This document shows positions 16,346 through 24,775 of a DNA stretch of 64,000 nt, in pieces. Below the pieces are notes generated by a model. It was not told where the DNA came from. It was given only the letters and a program-made list of their open reading frames with translations, and made no database searches. Position 1 is the stretch's first letter. The number at the start of each line of letters is the position of its first letter. The stretch spans positions 5,208,001 to 5,272,000 of the forward strand of contig NZ_AP022579.1 in the NCBI RefSeq assembly GCF_010731295.1, given 5' to 3'. Source of the DNA: Mycolicibacterium boenickei. GTDB lineage: Bacteria; Actinomycetota; Actinomycetes; Mycobacteriales; Mycobacteriaceae. Made by a program: the position numbers and the translations under genes.

Positions 16346-18559
16346 GTGACCGACTCAGCTGATCTCCTCGCCGGGCTTGACCTGGCAGAACAGGCCGCGC
16401 TGGGCAGCGGCGCGAGCTTCTGGACCACCAAGGCGATCGGGTCCGTGCCGGCGATCGTGCTGACCGACGGCCCGCACGGGGTGCGCAGGCAATCCGGTAG
16501 CGCCACAGATCATCTGGGCCTCTCGGGCAGCGAACCGGCGACCTGTTTTCCCCCGGCGGTCGGACTCAGCCAGACCTGGGATCCCGAGTTGGTGGAGCGC
16601 GTCGGCCAGGCCCTCGGTGATGAAAGCCGTGCCCTCGGCGTGCATGTGCTGCTGGGCCCGGGGGTCAACATCAAGCGTGATCCGCGGTGCGGGCGCAACT
16701 TCGAGTACTACTCGGAAGATCCGCTGCTGTCCGGGACGCTGGGCGCGGCGTGGGTGCGTGGGGTGCAGAGCCGCGGTGTCGGCGCATCGCTCAAGCATTT
16801 CGCGGTGAACAACGCCGAGCACGACCGGATGCGGGCCAGTTCCGACGTCGACGCCCGCACCCTGCGTGAGATCTATCTGCGGACGTTCGAGATCGTGGTG
16901 CGCCAGAGCCGGCCCTGGACGGTGATGTGTTCCTACAACCGGATCAACGGGGTCTATGCCTCGGAGAACGCTTGGCTGCTGACCACGGTGCTGCGCGACG
17001 AATGGGGTTTCGACGGTGTGGTGGTCAGCGACTGGGGTGCGGTGGCAGACCGCGTCGCCGCGGTGGCCGCGGGCCTGGACCTGGAAATGCCGGCGACCGG
17101 CGGAATCTCCGACACCGAAGTAGTCCGCGCGGTGGGCGAGGGCACACTGGGCGCAGCCGCCGTCGCACGGGCCGCCGGACGGGTGGCCCAACTGACCCAG
17201 CGCGTTACCCAAACCGGTTCCACCGCTGCCTCATTCGATATCGATACCCATCACGATCTGGCCCGGGAAGCGGCACGCCGCGCGATCGTCCTGTTGAAGA
17301 ATGACGGCGATATGCTGCCGCTGACACCGTCGGCGCTGGCCGTCATCGGTGGGTTCGCCCAGGAGCCCCGATACCAGGGTGGCGGCAGTTCCCATGTGAA
17401 CCCGACGCGTGTCGACATTCCGCTGGACAAGATCCGCGAACTCGCCGGTGATCACCCGGTCCGCTACTCGCCGGGAACCGATGTCGCGGCTGCGGTGGCC
17501 GCCGCCGAATCCGCCGAAGCCGCAATCGTATTCCTCGGTCTCACCGCCGAAGAGGAGTCCGAGGGCTACGACCGCGAGCACATCGACCTGCCCGCAGCCC
17601 AACTCGATCTGCTGCGTGCGGTGGTGCAGGCCCAGCCCCGCACCGTGGTGGTGTTGTCCCACGGCGGCGTGGTGCGTCTCGACGCCGTCGCCGGGCTGGC
17701 CCCCGCCGTGGTCGACGGCGCCCTGCTCGGGCAGGCCGGGGGCGGCGCTCTGGCCGATGTGCTCTTCGGCGTCGTCAATCCGTCGGGCCGGCTGGCCGAG
17801 ACGGTGCCGCTGCGGCTGCAGGACTCCCCGGCCTACCTCAACTTTCCGTCCGAATCGGGACACACCGGGTACGGCGAGCGGATGTTCGTCGGCTACCGCT
17901 GGTACGACACGCGGGACCTGCCGGTGGCGTTCCCGTTCGGACACGGCCTGTCCTACACCCGGTTCGAATACTCCGACCTGGCGGTCACCGCCGTCGACGC
18001 GGGGCTGTCCGTGCGGGTGAAGGTGACCAACACCGGCGCCCGGTCAGGTCGTGAGGTGGTGCAGGTCTACACCGGACTGCCCGGGTCTACCGTCGGCCGA
18101 CCCGTCCGTTGGCTGGCCGGATTCACTTCGGTGACGCTCGAACCCGGCCATGGACAGACCGTCGAAATCCCGATCGACCAAACCGATCTCGCGTATTGGA
18201 GCACGGATTCCGGGCGCTGGGTCGTCGAGCCTGGCGAGTACGAGGTGTCGGTCGGCGCGTCGAGCCGCGACCTGCGATTGTCGACGGCGGTAGTGGTTGC
18301 CGGCGACGAGCCGACGCAACCGTTCACCCGCGATTCGACTCTCGGCGAGCTCATGGCCGACCCGGTGGCATCGCAGACGATCCTGACGGTGCTGAGTAGC
18401 GCTTCCCCGTTCGGCACAGCAGATTCCGCACTGGGCACCATTCTGTTGCGGATGCTGGAATCGGTACCGATCGGACGGATGACTGCCTTCTCGGCGGGCA
18501 AGGTCACCCGAGAGCAGCTCGATGAACTGCTCTCGAGCATCAACGCTCAGCGATCCTGA
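16346..18559 (+). CDS. GH3-family beta-glucosidase
   Basis: 737-residue glycoside hydrolase family 3 enzyme. The N-terminal barrel has GPGVNIKRDPRCGRNFEYYSEDP, the substrate-binding KH pair (K150-H151), and the nucleophile Asp229 in GVVVSDWGA. A second alpha/beta domain follows, then a fibronectin-III-like domain (GREVVQVYTGLPGS) and a ~70-residue helical tail. No signal peptide, so it should act in the cytoplasm. Such enzymes release glucose or xylose from glycosides, including plant saponins and phenolics. Its place beside the island TetR suggests the substrate arrives as a glycoside. Its last 13 bp overlap the convergent CoA-transferase. Confidence 0.9.
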   Translation: MTDSADLLAGLDLAEQAALGSGASFWTTKAIGSVPAIVLTDGPHGVRRQSGSATDHLGLSGSEPATCFPPAVGLSQTWDPELVERVGQALGDESRALGVHVLLGPGVNIKRDPRCGRNFEYYSEDPLLSGTLGAAWVRGVQSRGVGASLKHFAVNNAEHDRMRASSDVDARTLREIYLRTFEIVVRQSRPWTVMCSYNRINGVYASENAWLLTTVLRDEWGFDGVVVSDWGAVADRVAAVAAGLDLEMPATGGISDTEVVRAVGEGTLGAAAVARAAGRVAQLTQRVTQTGSTAASFDIDTHHDLAREAARRAIVLLKNDGDMLPLTPSALAVIGGFAQEPRYQGGGSSHVNPTRVDIPLDKIRELAGDHPVRYSPGTDVAAAVAAAESAEAAIVFLGLTAEEESEGYDREHIDLPAAQLDLLRAVVQAQPRTVVVLSHGGVVRLDAVAGLAPAVVDGALLGQAGGGALADVLFGVVNPSGRLAETVPLRLQDSPAYLNFPSESGHTGYGERMFVGYRWYDTRDLPVAFPFGHGLSYTRFEYSDLAVTAVDAGLSVRVKVTNTGARSGREVVQVYTGLPGSTVGRPVRWLAGFTSVTLEPGHGQTVEIPIDQTDLAYWSTDSGRWVVEPGEYEVSVGASSRDLRLSTAVVVAGDEPTQPFTRDSTLGELMADPVASQTILTVLSSASPFGTADSALGTILLRMLESVPIGRMTAFSAGKVTREQLDELLSSINAQRS

Positions 18560-19725
18560 CCGCGCAGCTCGGCCAGGATCTCATCGGTGTGCGCGCCGAG
18601 CGCCGGGGCGACCATGCGCGGCTGCCACGGGGTGGCAGAGAAATCCGCCGGACTGGCCACCATCGGCACCGTCGAAATCCCATCGGGCACTTCGACAATG
18701 CCGCCCGCGGCGTGGAACTGCTCGTCGGCGATCACATCGTCGAGGCTGTTGATCGGCGACCAGAAGAAGTCGGGTTCCTCGTCGAACAACGGAACCCAGT
18801 GCTGCATCGGGTGACCGGCGAAGATGGCATCGAGCTCGGAGATCAGCTCACGGGCATTGATGTACCGATCACGCGCAGTGGCGAAACGCGGGTCGGTCAG
18901 CCAGTCGTCGCGGTCCACCACCCGGCACAGTGCGGGCCAGTGCCGGTCCCCCTGCAGTCCGACGATCCAGAACCGCTTCCCGTCACCGGTCGTGTAGTTG
19001 TTCATGCACGGGTTGGCCATCGCCTCACGCTGACCGATCGCGATCTGCTCACCGCTCATCAGCGCGGTATTGAGATCGAAACTGACGGTATAGGCGCCCT
19101 GGCGGTAAAGCGAGGTGCTGACCAACTGTCCTGTCCCCGTGCGGTTTCTGGCCAGCAACGCGGCGCACACCGCCGCCGCCAGCGTCATCCCCGCCGAGTG
19201 GTCCCCCATCCCGCCGCGCTGGAACGGCGGGGTATCTCCGGGTCGGGTGAGCAGATCGGCCAGCCCGGCTCGGGCCCAGAACGCGGCGACGTCGTAGGCC
19301 GCGCGGTCCGCCTCCGGTCCGGTCAATCCGTACCCGGTGATCAACCCGTACACCAGGCGCGGATTGCGTGCGGCCACGGTCTCGAAGTCCAGTTCCAGTC
19401 GCCGCAACGCAGCAGGCCGCACATTCGTCAGGAAAACATCTGCGGTGGAGAGCAATTCGATCGCGACTGCCCGGCCCTCGGCGGTACCGAGGTCGAGCAC
19501 GATGCTGCGTTTGGACCGGTTGTCCATCTCGAACGGTGGGTTGGCTGCCACGCCCAGGTCTGGATCCAGGCCGAGCATCCGGCCGAATGTTCTCGCCGGA
19601 TCCCCCGACGGCGGCTCGATCTTGACCACATCGGCTCCCCAGTCGGCCAGGAGCGCTCCGGCCGCCGGCGCGGCAACCCAAACACCCAACTCGATGACCC
19701 GAAACCCCTCCAACGGACCCGCCAT
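18547..19725 (-). CDS. CaiB/BaiF-family CoA-transferase
   Basis: 392-residue family III CoA-transferase. Typical features: MAGPLEGFRVIELGVWVAAPAAGALLADWGADVVKIE at the N-terminus, NRSKRSIVLDL, and the catalytic Asp region GMGDHSAGM. It moves CoA between carboxylic acids without a covalent enzyme-CoA intermediate held by a Glu. The ATG at 19725 has AAGGAG 6 nt upstream; the longer frame is antisense to the next gene. Divergent from the kinase-like gene across the perfectly symmetric site E. It probably activates an acid made by the oxidative steps so it can enter beta-oxidation-like degradation. Confidence 0.9.
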   Translation of the reverse strand: MAGPLEGFRVIELGVWVAAPAAGALLADWGADVVKIEPPSGDPARTFGRMLGLDPDLGVAANPPFEMDNRSKRSIVLDLGTAEGRAVAIELLSTADVFLTNVRPAALRRLELDFETVAARNPRLVYGLITGYGLTGPEADRAAYDVAAFWARAGLADLLTRPGDTPPFQRGGMGDHSAGMTLAAAVCAALLARNRTGTGQLVSTSLYRQGAYTVSFDLNTALMSGEQIAIGQREAMANPCMNNYTTGDGKRFWIVGLQGDRHWPALCRVVDRDDWLTDPRFATARDRYINARELISELDAIFAGHPMQHWVPLFDEEPDFFWSPINSLDDVIADEQFHAAGGIVEVPDGISTVPMVASPADFSATPWQPRMVAPALGAHTDEILAELRGQDR

Positions 19726-19743
19726 GCCGCTCCTTTCCGAAAC

Positions 19744-19775
19744 AGCTTTACAATTTTGGAACAAATTGTAAACTT
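19744..19775. promoter_or_regulatory. Island operator, site E (near-perfect dyad)
   Basis: Half sites AGCTTTACA (19744-19752) and TGTAAACTT (19767-19775), spacer 14 bp. The core TTTACAATTT and AAATTGTAAA arms are exactly inverted around 6 bp. This is the most symmetric of the five copies and lies between the divergent CoA-transferase and APH-like genes, 18 and 5 bp from their starts. The plus-strand TAAACT also matches a mycobacterial -10 box (TANNNT). Confidence 0.7.
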
Positions 19776-19780
19776 GCCGA

Positions 19781-20920
19781 ATGCTCACACCGGCCCGCCG
19801 CCTCGTCCCTTTCGCCGGTCTGGCCGCACACATCGGCCACGGCGTGCAACGTATCGCAACGGATGCGGTCATCGGGCGTCTGCGCGCAATACCCCGTCGC
19901 ATCGGCGACCTCGACGCGGCCTATCTGTCCGGGCTGATCGGGCGCGAGGTCGAGTCGGCGTCGGTGGTCGGCGGCGACGCGGGCACGTCGTCCCGCGCGC
20001 GGCTGGCGCTCTCGGGCGCCGACGTACCGGAATCGGTCTTCGTCAAGATGCCCGCCGAGACGGCCGCCACCCGGATGATGGGCGAGTTGGGCCGGCTGGG
20101 CCACACCGAGGTCCGTTTCTACCAACAACTGGCCGCAGGCCTTTCCGGGGTTCCCCGCGCCTTCGGCGCGGCTTTCGACGCTCTCACCGGGCGCTACGTG
20201 CTGGTGTTGGAGGACCTCGCACTGAGCCCCTGCGAATTCCCCGACACCCTGCACCCGCTGGACAAGGACCGGGCGGCCATGACGGTCGAGCTGCTGGCCC
20301 GGGTACACGCGGCATTCTGGGGCGAGCTGCCGGGCCGCAGCGGCAGCGGGCCGCTCGGCTGGCTGTACTCGGCGTCGGGCGACCACACGTCGTTGATGAC
20401 CGGTTCCCTGCTCAAGCTGTCGACCAAACGGCTCGCCGAGAACACCGACATCCCGGTGGCCGACGGCCGATTCATCGACGAGAACTACCGCGCAGCGGCG
20501 CAGCTGCTGGACCGCCCGCCGCACACCGTGATGCACGGTGATGCGCATCCGGGGAATCTGTTCTTTCGCAACGGCGAGGCGGGCCTGCTCGACTGGCAGG
20601 CCGTGCGGCGCGGCCATCCGGGCCGCGAGCTGGCATATACCCTGGTCACCTGTATGACCACGGCCGACCGGCAGTCCGCCGAGCGTGATCTGCTCGACGA
20701 ATACCGGCGTGCACTGGCCGCCGCCGGTGGGCCGGCCCTCGACCACGACGAGTTGTGGGAGCGCTATCGCCTCGGCGCGATCTATGCGTATGCCGCACCC
20801 GTCATCACCGCCGGGCTGGGCGGTATGCAGGACGAAGGCATCGCACTCGAAGGCGCGAGACGGGGTGTGGCGGCTTTGGCCGACCTGGAGGCTGTGGCAA
20901 TACTCAAGAAGTTGCTGTGA
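19781..20920 (+). CDS. APH/choline-kinase-like phosphotransferase
   Basis: 379-residue aminoglycoside-phosphotransferase-fold protein. The catalytic loop is VMHGDAHPGNLFF (HGDxHxxN) and the metal-binding motif is LLDWQA (DW in place of DFG); the N-lobe Lys lies in ESVFVKMP. Proteins of this group are abundant in mycobacterial lipid and sterol gene clusters and are not usually resistance enzymes; their substrates are mostly unknown. It starts 5 bp after site E and runs into the second TetR gene 43 bp downstream. I infer phosphorylation of a hydroxylated pathway compound. Confidence 0.85.
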   Translation: MLTPARRLVPFAGLAAHIGHGVQRIATDAVIGRLRAIPRRIGDLDAAYLSGLIGREVESASVVGGDAGTSSRARLALSGADVPESVFVKMPAETAATRMMGELGRLGHTEVRFYQQLAAGLSGVPRAFGAAFDALTGRYVLVLEDLALSPCEFPDTLHPLDKDRAAMTVELLARVHAAFWGELPGRSGSGPLGWLYSASGDHTSLMTGSLLKLSTKRLAENTDIPVADGRFIDENYRAAAQLLDRPPHTVMHGDAHPGNLFFRNGEAGLLDWQAVRRGHPGRELAYTLVTCMTTADRQSAERDLLDEYRRALAAAGGPALDHDELWERYRLGAIYAYAAPVITAGLGGMQDEGIALEGARRGVAALADLEAVAILKKLL

Positions 20921-20963
20921 TGGTCCTACCATTTGGTGAACCACGATCAACCAAGGCCTGGAC

Positions 20964-21521
20964 GTGAATGAACCCATACCCGCGCAGCGGGAAGCATCAG
21001 TCGAAGACACCTCGACGCGGCACCGAATCCTGGTCGCGACAGCCGAGGTGCTGGCCCGCAGCGGCCAGACCAAGCTGAGCCTCTCCGAGGTGGCACTGCA
21101 GGCCGGGGTATCCCGGCCCACGCTGTACCGCTGGTTCGCCGACAAACAGGAGTTGCTCGACGCGTTCGGCACCTACGAGCGCGAGATGTTCGACCAAGGC
21201 ATCAGCCGCGCCACCGTCGGCCTACGGGGCACCGAGAAGCTCGACGCCGCACTGCGTTTCATCGTGCAATATCAGCAGTCATATTCCGGGGTCCGGCTGG
21301 TCGACATCGAGCCCGAGGTCGTGATCGCCCAGCTGGCCAACGTGATCCCGCTGATGCGGGCCCGGCTGCTCAAGCTCCTGTCGGGTGCCAACGCCCCAGT
21401 CAAGGCTGCCACCGCGATCCGGGTCGCGGTATCGCACTACATCGTGCGCAGCGATGACGGGGATCAGTTCCTGGCACAGCTGCGCCACGCCGTCGGTATC
21501 AAACAACCCGACGCCAACTGA
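20964..21521 (+). CDS. TetR-family regulator 2 of the catabolic island
   Basis: 185-residue TetR protein, paralogue of the one at 15776. Nearly identical HTH: TKLSLSEVALQAGVSRPTLYRWFADKQELLDAF. The ligand domain also matches (VQYQQSYSGVRLVDIEPEVVI, and SHYIVRSDDGDQFLAQLRHAV at the end). The GTG start begins MNEPIPAQREAS. The 43 bp upstream lack the shared dyad but contain TTGGT-N12-ACCAA (20937-20958). Probably co-transcribed with the kinase-like gene under site E. With the HTH so conserved, the two regulators may compete for or share the five sites, differing in ligand. Confidence 0.88.
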   Translation: MNEPIPAQREASVEDTSTRHRILVATAEVLARSGQTKLSLSEVALQAGVSRPTLYRWFADKQELLDAFGTYEREMFDQGISRATVGLRGTEKLDAALRFIVQYQQSYSGVRLVDIEPEVVIAQLANVIPLMRARLLKLLSGANAPVKAATAIRVAVSHYIVRSDDGDQFLAQLRHAVGIKQPDAN

Positions 21522-21617
21522 CCCGCCGCTGAATTTCGCCGTCCACACCTCCCGTCACCTCGTCACCAAGTCTCTACGATCGCAGAGACTTATCGATCGG
21601 TCAATCCTTTCTTCAAA

Positions 21618-21649
21618 GGGGTGACACGACACGCAATTTTTGTAAAGCT
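21618..21649 (+). promoter_or_regulatory. Island operator, site D
   Basis: Left half GGGGTGACA (21618-21626) and right half TGTAAAGCT (21641-21649) with the constant 14-bp spacer. It ends 7 nt before the aldehyde dehydrogenase ATG. This is the only copy in front of a single, non-divergent operon. Confidence 0.65.
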
Positions 21650-21656
21650 GTCTCGT

Positions 21657-23141
21657 ATGACTCAGGTGCAGAGCGACACCGGCGTGCTCGCCGGTGACGA
21701 GCGGATGCTGATCGACGGCGAACTCCAATACACCGGCAGCGGTGCGAAATTCGACGTGGTTCACCCCGCCAGCGAGCAGGTGGCCGGCCAGGCGACCGAC
21801 GGCACGGTGGCCGATGTCGAGCGTGCCGTCGGCGCGGCCCGACGCGCCTTCGACGAAACCGACTGGAGCCGCGACGTCGACTTCCGCTACCACTGCCTGA
21901 TGCAGCTGCACGACGCTCTGGAGGCCGAGAAGGAGCGGCTGCGCCGCATCCTGGTCACCGAGGTCGGCTGCCCGGTGACCGTCACGGGCTCACAGATCGA
22001 GGACCCGATCGGCGAGGTCAAGCACTGGGCCGAGCACGGGAAGAATTTCGACTACGTCGTCGACAACGGCGTACACCAGACCCAGCTGGGCCCGGCGCGA
22101 CGCAAGATCGCCTATGAGCCGGTCGGTGTCGTCGGCGCGATCACCCCGTGGAACGTGCCGTTCTACCTCAACATCGCCGAGACGGTGCCGGCGCTGATGG
22201 CCGGCAACACCGTGGTGCTCAAGCCCGCGCAGCTGACCCCGTGGTCGGGCACCGAGCTGGGCCGCATCGTCGCCGAACACACCGACATCCCGGCCGGCGT
22301 GTTCAACGTCGTGGTGTCGAACGCCAATGAGGTCGGTGCCGCGCTGTCGGCCGATCCGCGCGTCGACATGATCACCTTCACCGGGTCGACCGCGACGGGT
22401 CGCGCCATCTTGGCCGCAGGCGCGTCCACGGTCAAGAAGACCATGCTCGAATTGGGCGGCAAGTCCGCCCACATCGTGCTCGACGATGCCGACTTCAACT
22501 CGGCGCTGCCCATCGCGGCGATGATGGCATGTGTCATGAGCGGGCAGTCCTGCATCCTGCCCAGCCGCATCCTGCTCCCCCGCAGCCGTTACGACGAGGG
22601 CATCGAGCTCCTCAAGGGCGCGATGGAGAACTTCCCGGTCGGGGATCCGTGGACTCCGGGCATCATGCAGGGCCCGCAGATCAGCGCCACCCAGCGCGAA
22701 AAGGTGCTCGGGCTCATCAAATCCGGCATCGATTCGGGCGCCCGGCTGATCACCGGCGGCGGTGTTCCGGAGAACCTGCCCACGGGTTACTTCACCCAGC
22801 CCACCCTGCTCGCCGACGTCGACCCCGATTCGCAGGTCGCGCAGGAGGAGATCTTCGGCCCCGTGCTGACGGTCACTCCGTACGACTCCGACGACCAAGC
22901 GGTCGCCATCGCCAACAACTCCATTTACGGTCTGTCCGGGGAGGTTTCGTCCGGGGACGTGGACCGGGCCTTCGCCATCGCCCGACGCATCCGGACCGGC
23001 AACGTGACCATCAACAGCCGCAGCCACTTCGGCATCAACAGCCCCTTCGGCGGCTCCAAGCAGAGTGGCCTGGGCCGGCGCAACGGCGAAGAAGGCTTCA
23101 AGGAGTACTTCGAATCGAAGACCATCGGAATGCCCGAGTAG
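21657..23141 (+). CDS. NAD(P)-dependent aldehyde dehydrogenase
   Basis: 494-residue ALDH-superfamily enzyme. Catalytic residues are all present: N166 (TPWN), E265 (LELGGKS) and nucleophile C299 (SGQSC); the cofactor-binding FTGST is at 241-245. It oxidises an aldehyde to the acid, for example the aldehyde released by the HpaI aldolase or made by the alcohol dehydrogenase. The ATG at 21657 gives the normal N-terminus MTQVQSDTGV; the frame is open further up but crosses operator site D. The stop overlaps the next start by one base (TAGTG). Confidence 0.93.
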   Translation: MTQVQSDTGVLAGDERMLIDGELQYTGSGAKFDVVHPASEQVAGQATDGTVADVERAVGAARRAFDETDWSRDVDFRYHCLMQLHDALEAEKERLRRILVTEVGCPVTVTGSQIEDPIGEVKHWAEHGKNFDYVVDNGVHQTQLGPARRKIAYEPVGVVGAITPWNVPFYLNIAETVPALMAGNTVVLKPAQLTPWSGTELGRIVAEHTDIPAGVFNVVVSNANEVGAALSADPRVDMITFTGSTATGRAILAAGASTVKKTMLELGGKSAHIVLDDADFNSALPIAAMMACVMSGQSCILPSRILLPRSRYDEGIELLKGAMENFPVGDPWTPGIMQGPQISATQREKVLGLIKSGIDSGARLITGGGVPENLPTGYFTQPTLLADVDPDSQVAQEEIFGPVLTVTPYDSDDQAVAIANNSIYGLSGEVSSGDVDRAFAIARRIRTGNVTINSRSHFGINSPFGGSKQSGLGRRNGEEGFKEYFESKTIGMPE

Positions 23142-23548
23142 TGAGCGAGCATTCCGACATCTCGGCCCTGCTGTACCGCTATGCCCGGGCCGTCGACTCC
23201 AAGGACTGGGAGCTGTACCGGTCGGTGTTCACCGAGGACGCCCAGATCGACTACTCGTCGGCGGGCGCCATCGTCGGGACACGTGACGAGGTGGTCGACT
23301 GGTTCGCCGCCAATTTCGGGGTGATCCCGTGGAGCATGCACTACATCACCAACATCGAGATCTTGGAAACCGATGGAGACACCGCGACGGTGCGGGCGAT
23401 GTTCTACAACCCGATGCAATTGCCGGGGATGGCGGAGATGAGCGCATGCGGCGGGTACTACCACCACGAACTGGTGCGCACACCCGACGGCTGGCGCAGC
23501 CGCAGCCTGCGCGAGGAGAACCTCTGGTTCACCAACCCGCCGGGTTAG
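23141..23548 (+). CDS. SnoaL-like (NTF2-fold) protein
   Basis: 135-residue cone-shaped alpha+beta-barrel protein of the SnoaL/nuclear-transport-factor-2 family. The pattern ISALLYRYARAVDSKDWELYRSVFTEDAQIDY is typical, with a His (MHYITN) in the position used by related dehydratases and isomerases. The GTG start shares one base with the ALDH stop, so the two are translationally coupled. Relatives isomerise or dehydrate ring compounds, which fits the pathway, but no substrate can be assigned. Last gene of the island before the 23579 hairpin. Confidence 0.8.
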   Translation: MSEHSDISALLYRYARAVDSKDWELYRSVFTEDAQIDYSSAGAIVGTRDEVVDWFAANFGVIPWSMHYITNIEILETDGDTATVRAMFYNPMQLPGMAEMSACGGYYHHELVRTPDGWRSRSLREENLWFTNPPG

Positions 23549-23578
23549 GCCCCAACACCGAGACTGCATACAGGCCAT

Positions 23579-23634
23579 CGAGACTGCGTACAGATCGCTA
23601 TTTTCCGCGAGAACTCGATCTGTGCGCAGTCTCG
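23579..23634. terminator. Long-stem hairpin at the island/rlmN boundary
   Basis: 19-nt arms (23579-23597 and 23616-23634) with one mismatch around an 18-nt loop; the left arm reads CGAGACTGCGTACAGATCG. An incomplete extra copy of the left arm, CGAGACTGCATACAG, lies at 23559-23573. It sits between the convergent SnoaL-like gene and rlmN. Confidence 0.6.
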
Positions 23635-23668
23635 GCGCAGAAAGCGCGGTCTCGGCGCAGAAAGCGCG
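23629..23668. repeat. Exact 20-bp tandem duplication
   Basis: GTCTCGGCGCAGAAAGCGCG occurs twice back to back (23629-23648, 23649-23668), directly before the rlmN stop codon. The first copy overlaps the right arm of the hairpin, suggesting a local slippage duplication. Confidence 0.8.
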
Positions 23669-23670
23669 GC

Positions 23671-24762
23671 TCAGCCTTCGGCGGCGAGCTGGCCACAGGC
23701 CGCGGCGATTTCCCGCCCCCGGGTATCGCGCACGGTGCACGACACGCCCTTGGCCTGAACACGTTTGACGAACTCACGTTCGACCGGTTTGGGACTGGCG
23801 TCCCACTTGCTGCCCGGCGTGGGGTTGAGCGGGATGAGGTTGACGTGCACGAGCTGCCCCAGCTTGCTGTGCAGTTTCTTTCCCAAAAGGTCTGCGCGCC
23901 AAGGCTGGTCGTTGATGTCGCGGATCAACGCGTATTCGATGGACACGCGCCTGCCGGTGACGTCGGCGTAGTACCGCGCGGCGTCAAGGACCTCGTCGAC
24001 CTTCCACCGGTTGTTCACCGGCACCAAGGTGTCGCGTAGTTCGTCGTCGGGGGTGTGCAGGGACAGGGCCAAGGTGACGCCGAGGCGTTCGTCGGCCAGT
24101 TTGCGAATGGCCGGGGCCAGGCCCACCGTCGACACCGTCACCGAGCGGGCGCTGATCCCGAAACCGTTCGGCGGCGGCGCGATGATGCGTTTGACGGCGG
24201 CGACCACCCGGTTGTAGTTGGCCAACGGCTCACCCATGCCCATGAAGACGATGTTGGACAGCCGGCCGTCATGTTCGAGCCGCATGGCCGACGACGCCGC
24301 CCTGACCTGTTCGAGGATCTCGGCGGTGGACAGGTTGCGCATCAGGCCGCCCTGCCCGGTGGCGCAGAACGGACAGGCCATGCCACATCCGGCCTGCGAC
24401 GAGATGCACACGGTGTTGCGCTGCGGATAGCGCATCAGCACCGACTCGAATGTCGTGCCGTCGCCCGCGCGCCACAGCGTCTTACGGGTCTCCCCCGCGT
24501 CGCACTGGATCTGCTTCACCGGATCGATCAGCGTCGGGAACAGCGCCTCGGCCACCTGGTCACGCACGGCGGCCGGCAGGTCGGTCATCTGTTTCGGGTC
24601 GGCGATCAGGCGGCCGTAGTACTGGTTGGCCAGTTGCTTGGCCCGGAATTTGGGCAACCCCAGATCGGCGACGGCCTGCGCGCGGCCGTCCTCGTCGAGG
24701 TCGGCGAGGTGTCGCGGCGGCATACCGCGTCGTGGGGCTTCGAAGACCAATTCCTGCTTCAT
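23671..24762 (-). CDS. rlmN: 23S rRNA (adenine-2503-C2)-methyltransferase RlmN
   Basis: 363-residue radical-SAM methyltransferase. The [4Fe-4S] motif CxxxCxxC is at C126/C130/C133 (GCGMACPFC). A C-terminal Cys ([13 protein letters not shown]) is the methyl-carrying residue in the family. It forms 2-methyladenosine at A2503 of 23S rRNA, and at A37 of some tRNAs. The ATG at 24762 is preceded by GGAAAG; the open frame further upstream belongs to the next gene's antisense region. It sits 13 bp after the LysR gene stop. In M. tuberculosis the homologue (Rv2880c) directly follows cdsA; here a regulator/exporter pair lies between. Confidence 0.95.
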   Translation of the reverse strand: MKQELVFEAPRRGMPPRHLADLDEDGRAQAVADLGLPKFRAKQLANQYYGRLIADPKQMTDLPAAVRDQVAEALFPTLIDPVKQIQCDAGETRKTLWRAGDGTTFESVLMRYPQRNTVCISSQAGCGMACPFCATGQGGLMRNLSTAEILEQVRAASSAMRLEHDGRLSNIVFMGMGEPLANYNRVVAAVKRIIAPPPNGFGISARSVTVSTVGLAPAIRKLADERLGVTLALSLHTPDDELRDTLVPVNNRWKVDEVLDAARYYADVTGRRVSIEYALIRDINDQPWRADLLGKKLHSKLGQLVHVNLIPLNPTPGSKWDASPKPVEREFVKRVQAKGVSCTVRDTRGREIAAACGQLAAEG

Positions 24763-24775
24763 GTTCTTTCCAGTA

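Noticed and set aside
19781..20920. Aminoglycoside resistance gene
   Set aside because: It has the APH fold motifs, but its context and length fit the catabolic phosphotransferases common in mycobacteria; no resistance assignment is justified.
23629..23668. Possible CRISPR-like repeat
   Set aside because: Only two units, with no spacer between them; it is a simple tandem duplication.
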